Shown: one piece after another, positions 44,490 to 57,600 of the stretch
Layout of the letters: each line of letters opens with the position of its first letter
Position numbering within the stretch: position 1 is the stretch's first letter
Assembly: GCF_008831285.2 (NCBI RefSeq)
Contig: NC_045149.1
Coordinates: forward strand, 6,253,500-6,317,499
Length of the DNA: 64,000 bases
DNA from: Nymphaea colorata
Taxonomy: Eukaryota > Streptophyta > Magnoliopsida > Nymphaeales > Nymphaeaceae
Direction of reading: 5' to 3'
Position numbers and translations under genes: made by a program
Notes under the pieces: model-generated
Told to the model about the DNA's origin: nothing
The model's input: the letters and a program-made list of their open reading frames with translations, nothing else
The model's database searches: none

Positions 44490-46140
44490 AGCATTATGCC
44501 AATGATTAAACTGTACCGCCTCACTATAGGTGATAGGGTGGTTTGTTTGGAGACAACTAGAAGAAAGGATTGATGAGAATGAGAAAAACGACTAAATGAA
44601 ACATAATTGGTTAGAGGATACCGGCTGCCGCTTTTGTGATCATGTTCTGATGGAGCATTGATTCCAGGCGTGGCAACACCACAATAAAAGTTCCTTAGCA
44701 ACACTGACGGCTTGGGTTTGCAAAGTGATCTTCTTAGTTCCACAGTTTGATCATTGGTTCCTGGTGCATCAAATGGTGGAGGTAGAGAAAAAATTTTCAG
44801 TTGGTTCTGAAGTGGTTTGTATATCAATAGCTGGTGGACCGTGACTTGTCAACTCATTTGTGAATGTAAGGTTTTCTTCTTGAGAAGGTAGATCATTAGG
44901 TACTTGTCTAGAAACTTCGTTACTATTCACTACATCATCTGTAATTGGCAAAGGCAGGACTGGGCGGTACACTTTCTTTATTTTTAAAAGGAAGTATATT
45001 TTCACAAAATTTGACATCACAACTGGTAAACAACTTTTGTGTCTCAAGGTCATATACTTTATATGCCTTTTGGCCATATGGGTAACCTAGAAATATACAT
45101 CTACATGCTCTTTGATCAAATTTATGCTTAATATTCAAATTTGTAGCATAGCACAAACACCCAAATATTTTGAGATGTGAAAATTAGGTTTTTTATTATA
45201 TAATTTTTCATATGGTAATTTACCTTCAATTAATGGAGAGGGTGTCCTTTTTGCTAGATAAGCAGCTGTTAAAACACGTTCGCCCAAAAATTTGAGAGGA
45301 AGATCAGCTTGAAAACGCAATGCTCGCGCTACACACAAAAGGTGTCAATGCTTTCTTTCAACAACACCATTTTGTTGTGGTGTTTTGACACAACTATGCT
45401 CATGAACTATACCACATGTTTGAAAAAAAATCAGCCATCTCTTGTGAAAAAAATTCAGCACCATTATAGGTTTTAATTCTTTGGATTTTGACACTAAATT
45501 AAATTTCATTCAGTGAAAAAAAGTTTGCAACAATTTTTTTGATGTTTGTGCCTCATAAGAAAAATCTGTACCATTCTAGTAAAATCATCTACAATGCTCA
45601 AAAAATAATATGCACCCGCTAGAGATACTTTAGAATAAGGACCCCATAGGTCGCAATGTATCAAATCAAAAGACTTAAGCAACTTATTCCTAGAAATGGA
45701 AGGATGACCTAATCTCCAATTCCAAACATCTATCTGTGGGTTAGAAGAAAACATTACTGAAGATTGTATGGGTGCTATGTTGCTAGAGGTTCTTAAGTAG
45801 TATAACTCGTTTCTAAGATCACTGCTCCAATCACAGTTTTGTATTTCCGGTCCTGTAGAAGGCAACAGATATGAGAAAAAACAACAATAGGGTTAGAAAA
45901 TTGTAGTAGCTTGCTGATTGAGAGCAAGTTGAACTTAAATTCAGGGACAAAAACAACATGATGCAAGGTTAAGGAAGGCGAGATTTTAACAGTTCCAACA
46001 TGAGTGGCAAAGACTATCTATTGTTGGGTAAACGAATAGGAAACTGATTTTCAAGTCAAGAAAAATCAGAAAACAGAGAAAGAGAGGACACCATATGGTC
46101 ACTAGCACCACTATCTAATAATCATTCATTGGTTTGAGAT
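44490..46140 (-). pseudogene. copia D protease and integrase
   Basis: LLDSGASDHMV (protease) near 46125-46090. GAG pre-integrase and integrase at 45865-45506 (WRLGHPSISRNKLL, FDLIHCDLWGPYSKVS, YYFLSIVDDFTRM). 45338-45135 (GERVLTAAYLAKRTPSPLI) and 45156-44935 ([20 protein letters not shown]) form the integrase C-terminus. Multiple frameshifts separate these blocks. Confidence 0.87.
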
Positions 46141-47240
46141 GAGGACATATCGGCAAACTGAACCTGTGAAGAAGATGATTTTTCATTCAACATTTGAATC
46201 AACTTACAATACTCCTCCATAGTAAGTGTGGGGACAATTTCTTTCTCGACGCTAATGCTATGGTCAACAGCTTTGTAGGCATCTAAAAATTTTTCAGCAA
46301 ACTTGTGCATTGCAGCAACTATGGACTCTTGTTTCTGCCTGGTGTTTTTGTGATTGGAAGGATATCCATGTAATTTGAAGCATTTTTCTCTGGTGGGTCC
46401 AATGCCTTGATAGTAGGTACAAAAAATTTGTGCACGCCTATTGTTTCTAGTTTTACTGAATCGAGTGTTCATAGTAGCTAGGCATGTGTTTTCAGTAGAT
46501 GGCAGAAGTCGTGCCTCCCTTTGTTTTTCTTCCTAAATGACCAGTGAGTATACCTTCCCTAAGGGCAGTGGGGGATCTATCAGTAAAATCTGTCCTCGAA
46601 TGGTACTATAGGTGTCGTTTAGCCCCATTAGGAATTGTATAACTTTTTCTTCCTTTTGTTTTTCAATAAGAACCTTCATCGCTCCACAGATGTAGCTTGG
46701 TGATGTATCATAAGAAGACAACTCATCCCAATATCACTTTAACTTTGTGAAATACGTTGCAACCGACTGAGATTCTTGTGTGTGCCTGCTCATAGCATAT
46801 TTTATCTAAAACCTTCTAGGTGCAGTGCTATATGTGAATCTGTCCTTCAAATCCATCCAGACCTGACAAGCATTGGTTGCATAAATGACACTTTTGGCTA
46901 ACTCTTTTGACAATGAGTTGATTAACCAAGATAATACCATGTTGTTGCAACGCAACCAGTAAATATATTTAGGAGAACTCATTTCAGGTTGATAAATTGA
47001 TCCATCAATGAATCCTAACTTATTTTTCGCTGCTAAGGCCATTGACATGGACCGACTCCAGGTTGAATAGTTGTCTCCATTATAATGTTGGGAGACAAGC
47101 AGAGCCCCTGGGTTGTCCGAATGATGCAAGAAATAGGGATTTGCAAATTCAGCAACAAAGTCAGAGACATTAGGAGGAGCATTAGTACCTGTTGATGTCG
47201 TATTTGATGAACCACTTTTGTGATGTGGAGGTGAAGCCAT
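46122..47240 (-). pseudogene. copia D gag
   Basis: 47240-46806 starts MASPPHHKSGSSN and contains NPYFLHHSDNPGALLVSQ, YNGDNYSTWSRSMSMALAAK and GFIDGSI, typical of one copia gag type. 46721-46533 holds VIQFLMGLNDTYSTIRGQIL. 46472-46122 holds a damaged zinc knuckle CTYYQGIGPTREKC, in which the second Cys and the His are lost. Confidence 0.88.
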
Positions 47241-47255
47241 CTATGCTCTTTATTT

Positions 47256-47267
47256 GCTCTGATACCA
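47256..47267 (-). other. Primer binding site of copia D
   Basis: The minus strand reads TGGTATCAGAGC directly after the 5' LTR, complementary to initiator Met tRNA. Confidence 0.92.
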
Positions 47268-47522
47268 TGTAGATTTCAACAGCCGTAACAAAGAGGATGG
47301 ATAGAGAAAAACAGAGAAAGGAAGATAAGACACACACCAGAAATGTGTTCCCCATTTTGCTGAAATCAGTATGCCCTTTTATAAGGTTCTGTTTACAAAA
47401 TAATTACAAAATAATAATAATAATAATAGTAATTTTCTATTGTACAATGTAACCGTTTTGATTCTCCACCTCTTGAGATATTTTCTGATGAAGCTTCTGG
47501 AAGGTATCCACTCATTTTCATG
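47268..47522 (-). repeat. 5' LTR of copia D
   Basis: Partner of 42772-43028. Its outer two bases are CA instead of TG on the minus strand, so the terminal dinucleotide seems to have mutated; the target duplication ATCTA supports this boundary. Confidence 0.88.
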
Positions 47523-48521
47523 ATCTACATTTCCAAATCTATGAACATGTTAAATCTATATGAAGTCAGATCTATGCATATATTTAAAAAGAAGTATAAA
47601 ATCAGGTCTAGCAGTCAAGAACTTTGTATAGAGTGAATATTTGCTGATTGCTCAAGATGTGTTGCATGGTCACTGCTTGAATGGATCCTAACTTATATCC
47701 AAATTTGGATAAAATTAGAAAAACCAAACAAGAAAGCAACCAACAACCTACCTGGGCCTGATCCTTGCCTTCAACTTTGGGTACATGTATAAATACATAC
47801 ATATATACATATATAAATCTGTAAGTACATACACATATATCATATATAAGGACATCCATATGTGCGTATATCTATGTTGCATGTGAACCATAAAACTATA
47901 TGCATGACAAAAAAACATGCCATAATAAAAAGAACATGAATTTAAAGGTAATTTCTTATAAAAGACTATAGATCTCCATTGAAATTTAACTTACCAAACA
48001 TGAGAAGATAAAAAATTGTAAGTTAACATGTCATGTGAAAAGTAGTAGTCAATTTTTGTGTATATAAAAATATGTATTATTTACCTTTCTAGGGAAGACA
48101 ATTTTATGGCTCATCAATTGTGATCATACTTTCATTTTTGAAGAACCTACAAAGCCTACATATACATGTTACGGTGCAAAATGAAGACATCATTCGGTAA
48201 TAAGGAAAAGAGAAGAAGAAAAGATATGAAAAGATATATTAAATATGTTATATATAATTTCTCAAAATCCTAAATATTACACATATATGGCTGCAATTTT
48301 TCCTACTAAACATCTATTCACAGTCCTATTGCTTCACATGCAATACATGCATCCATATATGGATGTTTGTCCTATGTGGGTTCAAAACCTGTGGTTCCTA
48401 ATGGTAAGAGAAGAAAAAAAAAAGAAGCAAAAGAAGGAGAAGAACAGGAAAGAAGAAAAAAAAGAAAAAAAAGAAAAAAAAGAAGAAAATGAAGAATAAG
48501 AGGGAAGATAATTTACTGTTC
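47523..48521. other. AT-rich spacer with a purine-rich tract
   Basis: No gene. 48400-48500 is almost pure A and G on the plus strand (AGAAGAAAAAAAAAAGAAGC and similar) and gives spurious Lys/Glu-rich or Phe-rich frames. Confidence 0.6.
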
Positions 48522-48900
48522 TCCCCGAAAACGGTGCCAAAAACTTGGTGTGGTTTTGGATATAGATATAATTTTGCAATACAATTCAATTCAAATCCCT
48601 ATTCACATATATAAAATTAAACAACCTATTGCAATACAAAGTGAAATCTCACAACAATTACACTTTTATTGGATTTCACAAATGGTAAGTCTGAGCCAAA
48701 CTCCAGGGACAACAATTGAATATCATGACTTATATAATCAAGACATAGTGAATTTAAGAAGAATCAAGATAGATCAAGGAACAAATTACTCAATTGAAGT
48801 ACTTCTATTATATGAAAATAAAAGTCCACAAAATAATTCAATGTTCAATGGTATTGCTTGGACTCTTTCCAACTAGCACACAAATGTCTTTAAAATACAA
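48522..48900 (-). mobile_element. Ty3/gypsy primer site and probable LTR end
   Basis: The minus strand 48539-48522 reads TGGCACCGTTTTCGGGGA, close to the tRNA-Asp-type primer site used by Athila and Tat elements, preceded by CACACCAAGTTTT. The sequence to about 48900 on its right is therefore probably LTR. No partner LTR was found, so the extent is a guess. Confidence 0.5.
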
Positions 48901-49109
48901 CAAAATTCTAATACAAGTAATTAAAATCCAAAATCTAAAAAGGTGACTCTCTTTAAGATACTTGACAACTCAATCTTCAGTGGCACCTCCAATCTCTAAC
49001 AAGGACAATTATTCATCCTCCTTGATGCATCTAGCTTTTCTTTTGAGTTGGTTGTAGAATGCATAAAGGAAGTTTCAACTGCACAATAAGTTAGAGCAAC
49101 TGAAGGAAG

Positions 49110-50517
49110 TTTCAACTGCACAACAAGTTATAGGCAGTTTATAAAAGACTTTAGCAAGAGTGCAAGACCAATTTGTGAGCTTCTCATGAAGGTGCATGTC
49201 TTTGAATTTGATGAAAACTGCTTAAAGGCATTCAAGGTATAAAAGGAAGCTTTGATTTCAGTGCTTATTCTCTGTCCTCCAAATTGGAGCAAGTCATTTG
49301 AGATTATGTATGACACTTCTGACCAGACCGTATGAGCCATATTAGTCTAGAGAGACAAGATGAAGCAGCCATATGTTATCTATGATGTGAGCAAGAGTCT
49401 CTCAAAAGCTCAATTGAATTACATAGTTGTAGAGAAGGACTTGCTTGTAGTAGTATTTGCATTAGAAAAGTTTCAGACATATCTTTTGGGCTCCAAGGTC
49501 GTTATATACTTTGATCATGCATATTTATTGATATCAAAAAAAGGATACAAAGCCGAGGTTGATCAGATGGATTTTACTACTACAAGAATTTGATCTCGAG
49601 ATTTCAAATAAAAAGGGCACTGAGAATACTGTAGCAGATCACTTGTTTAGCATTACAGTGCAGGCATCATGTGATGAAGGACAAATAGAAGACCATTTTT
49701 TAATTGAACAATTTTTTACAGTTACACAGCTCCCGTGGTATGCACATACTATGAATTATCTGTGACTAGGAGGATGCCTGAAAATTGGAGCAAAGCAGAG
49801 AGAGATCATCTAGCTTCTCAAGCAAAATGTTACTTTTGGGAGGAACCAGAACTATTTCATTTAGGAGATCAAGTTATTAGGCCATGTGCCCCACATGAGG
49901 AACATCAACCAATTTATGAGTTTTGCCAATCTCTTCATTGTGGAGGCCACTTTTCTAGCCATAAAATGCAGCTAAAGTGTTATCGGGACTCTGGTGAACA
50001 ACACTACATAAAAATGCTCATCAGTGCTGTCAAGCATGTCCACGCTGTCAATCTGGCGTCATCAAAAAGAGGCAGATGATGCCATTGATCCTCATTTTAG
50101 TTATTAAGTTATTTGATGTTTGAGTATTGATTTCATGTGGCCTTTTCCACTATTAGTTGGTAACATGTATGTCATTGTCGCGGTGGACTAGTCTACAAGT
50201 GGGTAGAAGCAGTCGCCACCCGAACCAATGATCACAATGTGGTTTTAAAATTTATTAGACACTACTTTTTCAGTAGGTTTGGGATGCCAAGAGCTATCAT
50301 TTCAGATAGGGAAAAGCATTTTAGGAATGTCCAAGTGGCATCATTATTGAGAAAATTTGCTGTTCATCATAAGATCGTTGCCCCTATCACCCACAGACAA
50401 GTGGATAGGTAGTCTAACAGGGAAATAAAGAGAATATTAGAGAAGATAGTTAGACTTGATTGGAAGGATTGGTTTGTGAGGTTGGATGATGCATTGTCGG
50501 CATATCGTTCCACTTTC
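49110..50517 (+). pseudogene. Athila-like Ty3/gypsy RNase H and integrase
   Basis: Plus-strand pol in shifting frames. RT thumb/RNase H: YRQFIKDFSKSARPICELL, CPPNWSKSFEIMYDTSD, YVIYDVSKSLSKAQLNYIVV, ALEKFQTYLLGSKVVIYFD (49118-49540), then [17 protein letters not shown] and VADHL. Integrase zinc region: YFWEEPELFHLGDQVIRPC, HCGGHFSSHKM (49830-49980). Core: WVEAVATRTNDHNVVLKFI, SRFGMPRAIISDREKHF (50190-50330) and [20 protein letters not shown]. Homology stops abruptly at about 50517. Confidence 0.87.
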
Positions 50518-51640
50518 TCTAACTTGTTTAGACAATCTTCAAATGAAAAGCTATAGACTGAGAAGTCACCCCTGAAGACTTGTAAACAATCATCCATGAG
50601 ATATGAGAAAATTGCCATCATGCACCTTTGAAAAGTAGTCGGGCCATTACACAACCCAAACGACATTCTCCTATAAGCAAATGTTCTATAGAGACATGTG
50701 AATGTGGTTTTGTCTTGATCATCTAGATAGACAACTACTTGATTGTATCCAGAATACCTGCCAAGAAAGTAAAAGTACCTCTGGTCAGCTAGTCTCTAAA
50801 AACTGATCAATGAAAGGCAATGGGAAGTGGTCCTTCCGTGTGGCCTCATTGAGCTTCCTACAATCCACACGGACTCTCTATCCTGTGTGGTCCTCATAAG
50901 GGTGCTTTCTCCATTCTCGTTCTGCATAACAGTGAGCCCTAACTTCTTTGGTACAACTTGGATAGGGCTCACCCATTCACTGTTGGAGATGGGATAAATA
51001 ATACCTGCATCTGGTAACTTCACCACTTCTTTCTTTACAACCTCCTTCATGTTCGGGTTGAGACGTTGTTGCATCTAACGAAAAGGCTTTGCATCATCTT
51101 CTAGGTTGATCCTATGCATACAAAACGATGGGTCGATCCCTCTAAGAATGGCGACTGACCATCCAATTGTTGTCTTATGGTCTCTTAGAATATAAATCAA
51201 TTGATGTTCTTGGCCCTCTGCGATGGTTGCTGAAATGATGACAGAAAGTGTCTCATTGCCACCCAAAAAGACATACTTGAGTGAAGTAGGCACTAGCTTT
51301 AACTCAAGTTTGGGGGCTCACTCAACTGAAAGTCGGGCAGGAGACTCTGCCAATTTTGGGAGGCATTCAAAGTGCTCAGTCCAATTGCATGAACCGTCAA
51401 GAACCTCAATATGATGTCAACATCCTAAAACTCTTTCCTCACTTAATAGCATCCTAAATATGAATCTACAATGTCTTTCAAGTGGGCTCCAGCATAAGGG
51501 TCTTGAAATGTGAAGTCTTCAAAAACTTATAGGCATGCTTTTTCTAATATATCTTCAATCCGATCAACTCTACAACATGCATCCTCTCCTGTAGGTCCCA
51601 TGGCGGCGTGAAATATGTTCAACTGAACCTTCTCATTTCT
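50511..51640 (-). pseudogene. Athila-like Ty3/gypsy reverse transcriptase in inverse orientation
   Basis: Minus-strand RT: LKYVFLGGNETLSVIISATI and DHKTTIGWSVAILRGIDPSF (51290-51120), QRLNPNMKEVVKKEVVKL and DAGIIYPISNSEWVSPIQVV (51070-50950), then after shifts MSFGLCNGPTTFQRCMMAIF and [22 protein letters not shown] (50666-50512). The catalytic F-x-DD is altered to FRGD. The spacer upstream of RT continues to about 51640. It meets the plus-strand pol tail to tail at 50511-50517. Confidence 0.85.
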
Positions 51641-54600
51641 GAAAGAGACTGATTTTATTGTTCCTTATTAACAGGACACTTGCAGGTCTAATCATACCAC
51701 TGATAGGATCTATACAATGTCAATAGAGTATTTTCAGCTCCATTTCTAGTCAATCATAGATGTCTGTGTTTGGACATTGTCACTAATTATTATGAACTGA
51801 TTTTTGAGTGACTTAGAATGCCAATTTTGAATCTGAGTGTGCAGATGGATTTAGTGTAACTTGAGAAGAGTATCAATGTGCTCAGTACCTACAAACAATC
51901 CCCAAATCTTTGTTTCTCATTTCATCCTTCACATTTCCATTTATATGTTCAACTACAGTTTGGTCAATTTTGAAAAAGATGTTTTTCCAAGGTCAAAATG
52001 AGGAATTTTTCAATCAAACTTGGCATACCCCCTAAACTGAGCCCCTTTTTTGTCCTAATGTGATCAAATTGCTTGTCTAGGCTTGCAAAGTACAGTTTTG
52101 TGCCAAGGGTAAAAATGTCATTTGTTCATATTTCTATAAAACCTAAGTTTAGAGCCAAATGAACCTAGCTTAGGGTATCTATACCTAAGCCCAGTAGGCT
52201 CATGCATGTCTTGGGCTTTCCTAGAAAATGACATAATTCATTGAACCTATTTGACCACAACTTAACCTAGTTTGTCGTGAGCGCACTCATTCCTGGGCCT
52301 AGTTGAGTTGGACCTAGATCAAGTCTAGGTCTATCACAAAAACACTGAATTTGAGCGCACCAGACTCATACTAAGTCTAGTTTGGGTTCCAAAATCTCAT
52401 ATCCACAATTCAGATCATGCTATTAGAACTCAAATCTGCAATATGATTTTATTCAGATACAAATTTCAATTTTAGACTCTTGGATTTGAATATGTCAATT
52501 CTAATTTTGTTCTAGATTTTTTATTCAAGTCCTAGATCCAAATTCTTTTATAGAACTTAATCCGAATCTCTCTCAAATCTAGATGGTGATCTAAATCAGT
52601 ATCTAATTGCAATACTCAGCTCCAAATTAACAAGGTTCTAACACTTACCAGTATTCTATAAACGAGACATGTAGACTATCTTCCTTTTAGCATGTTAACA
52701 CTTGTCAAAATTTTAGCTTTAGAATTCAAACACTTGTAAGAACATAAAGACAACAACTCACCTGGGACTCTTCTATTCTCTATAAATAGAAAGGTCCTAA
52801 GGGGGACATCCCATCTGAACTCTCTCATACTCTTTTGATCTCTCTCTGAGTTCTAAGGTCATAGGTATGTTCATTATCTCTTTGTTTTCTACTTTTTTCT
52901 TTTTAGGTTTAAATATGGTTTTGTTTTAGATATTTAAATTTTAAAGTTCAAACTAAATTCAGATCTTCAAAAAATCTGAAATTTAGTTTGAATTAGAATC
53001 TATATCTCTCTAATAAGAGATCATGTTGATGACATGTAAAAACCACTTACTTGTCCCACATTTCTAGTTTGTCTAACCAAATCTCAACAAATTCTAAGCA
53101 CGTCTATCCCTACATTTGGTCATTTTCCCAAAGTCTCCTTTTTTGCAACTTTCAGGCTGCAAAAATCAGATCCTAAAAATTATCTAACTTGTGTATGTAA
53201 CATTTGTTTGGCAATCCAATTCACATTTTGTAAAATCCAATAGTCAGATCTGTATGTGTAGTGTCTCCCTACCAAAGTTCAGCTAATTCCAAGTTGATTT
53301 GATCAGTCAATTAGGTGATTAGCTGAAATTGTTGTTGCTACAAACTTTTCTACAAAAATCATATTTTTCGTCAAATTCATGATGTCGTTTCCTCCTCTCT
53401 ACTTAACCTTTTTTGACACTTTCAATTCCTTTTGACTCTTTGTCATGCCCAGATTTTATCCCCAAATGTTTGGCTCAACAGCTTGTTTCTAACCCAATTG
53501 AATCACATCCTGAAATTACATGTGTGACTCGTTTTTATGCAATTCGTATGTATTTTACTTTTCTACTCTAATTTAGTCATAACACAACTTTTTGATCCTT
53601 ACGTTTTTTCTTATTCTGTAAATTGACGTTTGATTCTTTGTTATGTAAAGAATCTACAGATCAATTTTTCATGGTGAACCGAGTTAATTTAATACTCCTT
53701 TTATCATTTAAATTTGAAGATAACGTCATTAAGTCAATTTTGTGTTGTGATTTTCAGTGTCATTCGTGCTTCTGCCATATTTACAATGTTGTAACATTTT
53801 GCCCATGCATGTTTTTCTGATTTGTAAAATCCTATTGATTCTATGTTATGTGTTGAGTCTACAAACCAATTTTTAGGCTAGTCCAAGTTGGCTTGATGTG
53901 GTTTTATTCTGACCAAATGTAGTTGTGTAATTTGTTGTTCAGACTGCTTCTGCAATTTCAAATTTCTATCATAGGTTTTCTTCTTCTATCTTTTAGATCT
54001 AAAAAGATTCTTCAAATCTACAACTTGGTGTTGTCCCATGTATAGAAATTATTCTACCAAATTTTCTGTCGATCTAGTATTGTTGACCTAGTTTTTGAAC
54101 TCCATCAAAGTCACACACCGAGTCAATTTATTCTGTTTTTCTAACTTGGACAAATTTTCATTTTCAGCTTATTAACCCATGTTAAATCCAAATTTAACAT
54201 GTACTCTTGATTTCTCTCATATTTTAAACATAGTGAGGGTTTGTTTAGGACCCTTCAACTTGTTATAACCTTAGTCTAATGTGAGCAAAGTTTGCAAATC
54301 ATGATTTGAATGTACTAGATTGTGTTCTTTTGTATTTGTGAATGTTATGTTATATCAATAACATGTCCATTATTTCATTTATAATCTTGTAGTACTCCAT
54401 TTGATTTCAAATTTGCATTCAAATGTATGAATGAACTTAAACTGGTTCATCACATGTCTTGAGATGATAGTATTTGATGTGAATTTCAATCCTACTTTTG
54501 CTGCAACATGGATTCAGTTTCAAAAATTACGTATATTATAGTTAGATGTGTTATGTTTTGATATGTTTTGTAATGCTTGATATGCATTCATTTAGTTTGC

Positions 54601-57600
54601 TTTCATTTTGCTTCATGAATTCAATTTCAACACGCGCACTTAATTAGTTCCGCATGAGAATCACGTTGGGTTGATCAACTACATGGATGTGACAATAGTC
54701 CTTTCATACAGTTGGTCCAAATTGACTTTCACGAGGATACACATTTTTCAAAACATAGATTTGAGTTGCAAGACTTCAAAATTGAACTTATTTTCAAACT
54801 TATTTTCTAAAACCCTAGGTTTTCATATGATTGAAATCTAAATCATAGGATTAACCTACCTAAACCTTGATAGGCTCCCTTGATGCCTCAACTCAGACCT
54901 GACATCGAGCCCACTATCACAAACTTGACCCTAACTCATGTTACCCATAGTTAGGTTTATCCAAGTTTTAATTTGAGTGCAGATAGGTCATGTGAGACAA
55001 GAGTATATCTAAACCAAAGCATTACAAATCAAACCTTAGGTGAACTCTATTTATATTTAGATATCACATTGAGAGCTTTAGATCCAGATCATGACTAATT
55101 TGAAGCCTGATTTCAGATATTATAGAGAATCAGCTCTTTATTTGGATATTATATCTAGAATTTTATGTTTTAGGGAGTTAGATCTTAATTTGAACTTTGT
55201 TTCTCATATCCATGTTATTTGGACCAAACATTCAGATTTTACAAGTTTGGATTTGGGATATGAAGTCTAATTGTAACATTGAACTTGGATTTAAATATCA
55301 AAATTGAATGGACTTGGATCTAAATCTTAGTCGACCCTAGATCCAAAACCTAATCTCAAACATTTAAACTTGGATCATCAAGTGTAAAGTAGGATATTCC
55401 CAAGTTAGATATTAACTCATATTTGGATCTCGATGATTTGAATTTCAGATCATAGACTTCTTTAGGATCACTTTCCAAAAACCTTAGATATTGGATATTA
55501 ACTATGTTTGGACTTAGTTTGCATGCATCATACTTGATCTAGGATTTGTTGCATGGATTGATGATGAGACAGTTCATGAACTATGTCATTGGGATCCAAA
55601 TGTATTTTCTTTTTGTTCATGCACTCCAATTTCTGATGATCCACTTAGATTTTTTCAAGATTTCAATTTTTCAAAACTAGGAGGCGTTTCTACATTTAGG
55701 ATCTAGATGACAATCATAACTTAGAATCTAGAGTACTTAATTTAGTCCTTGACCTTATTACCTTGGTAAAGGTGGTAGGAAAGGTCAAATCTTATACTGA
55801 TAGGTTGGGTATTATCTTTCATGGATTCCCACAAAAGTATATGAAGGTAAGTAAATTTTTTGAACTTTTTCCATATAAACAATCATATGAAAATTACAAA
55901 AATTTGTGGGCAAACACTTGTGTTAGATGCGGCGCTGGTGAACTACCTCTAATAGCTGACAAGGACTCATGGAGCTAGGAATCTTCTATTTGGACTTGTT
56001 TTTGGATAGTCCCTATGGCTATAGAGTTAAAGAGCAAAGAGGTCATTTGGTTACATAATGGGATCTAATGGTCCTGGTTCCTAAATTTTTGTCACCCAAG
56101 TGGGGCAAGTTCAATCTGTTCTAGGTAAAAGACCATCCCACCATATTTTGTAATTAGTTCAAAAACAAGAGGAATTGTTATCCAGATGAGGGGTAAAATG
56201 TGATTTTGGTCAAGTGAAAATTTTGGGGTGTTTATAGTGGGTTTTATTTATCCATATACCCATTGTAATTCCCCATGTTCTAGCCCAAGTCCATGCCATT
56301 TAATTGGGATTTTTGTAGTTTGAAGCAGGCTGACAGATCACATGCACAAAACTGCATCTTTTATATTGTTTTCTACTAAACATGTGGCCATGAGTTTATT
56401 GGGTCACACGAATTATTCTTCATGTTTAGTTTTTAAGAGTTAGTTTAGTGAGTCTAGTAATTGTCCATCAATTTTTCATTGTTTTAAGGTGATTTGGTTA
56501 TTTTTTTTACCCCAAGATTGAGTACATGTCTGGTCTTATTCATATTTTGTTCTTTGCTAAACCAAAATTTAAGGCCCACTTGTCACATTGTTTATGTCTC
56601 ATCCTGCTAGTTTTATCAATTCCATCACTTCTATAAATTTTGTTGATGTTTCTAGAATTCCCAATGAGTTTTGTATTAGTTGGAATTTTTTTTGCTTTGT
56701 ATTAGTTGGAACTTGTTTGGCAGGTCAACCACATACAAACTTTGGGACAATTTTATGCAAAACCCAAGCTATTTTCTGCACATAATCAGAATTTAGAGAA
56801 ACTTTGTGGCTCAATATCTCGATTTCCATTCATAATGTTCCTTTCATCTCTTCATTTGGTTTCTTTAGGATGTTTAGATTGCTCAATCAAGTTTCATGTC
56901 ATTCAGAAATCATTTGGTAGACATTTAATTTCAATAAGTCTGTCTACTTTCTGCATGTTGTATTTCACTTCTTCATTTAAGATTTGCATACATTATTGGG
57001 AACACAAATGTGTGATAGGTAAGGCTGTATCCCCAGCAGACTAATTCCATCAAACTTAGCTTGAGTTGCATATGTATCCATCTTATTTTTGTTTGTCTGT
57101 CTTATTTGTTGGTAGGGTTATTTCTCTTATTTTGTTTATTATTTACTTATCCAACCAACATGCAAACAATCATCATAGCAGAACATTTACTTTCTTTGTT
57201 CTAGAGTAGAATGCATTGCATATAGTCACTTACATATAGTTTCTATTTCTTGTTTACATGTGAAGAATGGTTTGTCATGTATTGCACAATTTCAATTTTT
57301 AATCTCTTCACTTGTTTCATTAACGTGAATGTCATCACACTCATGCACGACCCTCTTAATTGAAGTGGGTTAGGCACCATCCGTGCAATTATTTGGAGAT
57401 TTTTACCTAGAGTAGATCAAATGTTGGCAAAATTCGAATCATACTTTCCAAATTTGCATCATACTCTTCTAAGGCACAATTTCCAAATGTGCATCATACT
57501 CTCAAAGCTTCTTCAAAATTGTTTTCATCTTTGTTTTAGAAGTTCAAGTTTTCTACTCGATTCCTAATACTTTTGCAAAATTGCGTTGCAGGTCAATTCC

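Larger units (their letters stand above)
42772..47522 (-). mobile_element. Ty1/copia element D, full length but degenerate
   Basis: Two LTRs (255-257 bp), polypurine tract, primer site and all copia domains on the minus strand, flanked by the 5-bp duplication ATCTA (42767-42771 and 47523-47527). The LTRs differ at about a dozen positions plus a small indel, so the insertion is clearly older than element C. The ORF is broken many times. Confidence 0.94.

Noticed and set aside
48245-48589. Lys/Glu-rich and Phe-rich open frames
   Set aside because: Translation of a purine-only low-complexity tract.
49360-50079. Possible host gene in open frames 49360-50079
   Set aside because: The content (RNase H and HHCC integrase motifs) is Ty3/gypsy pol, frame-shifted between segments.
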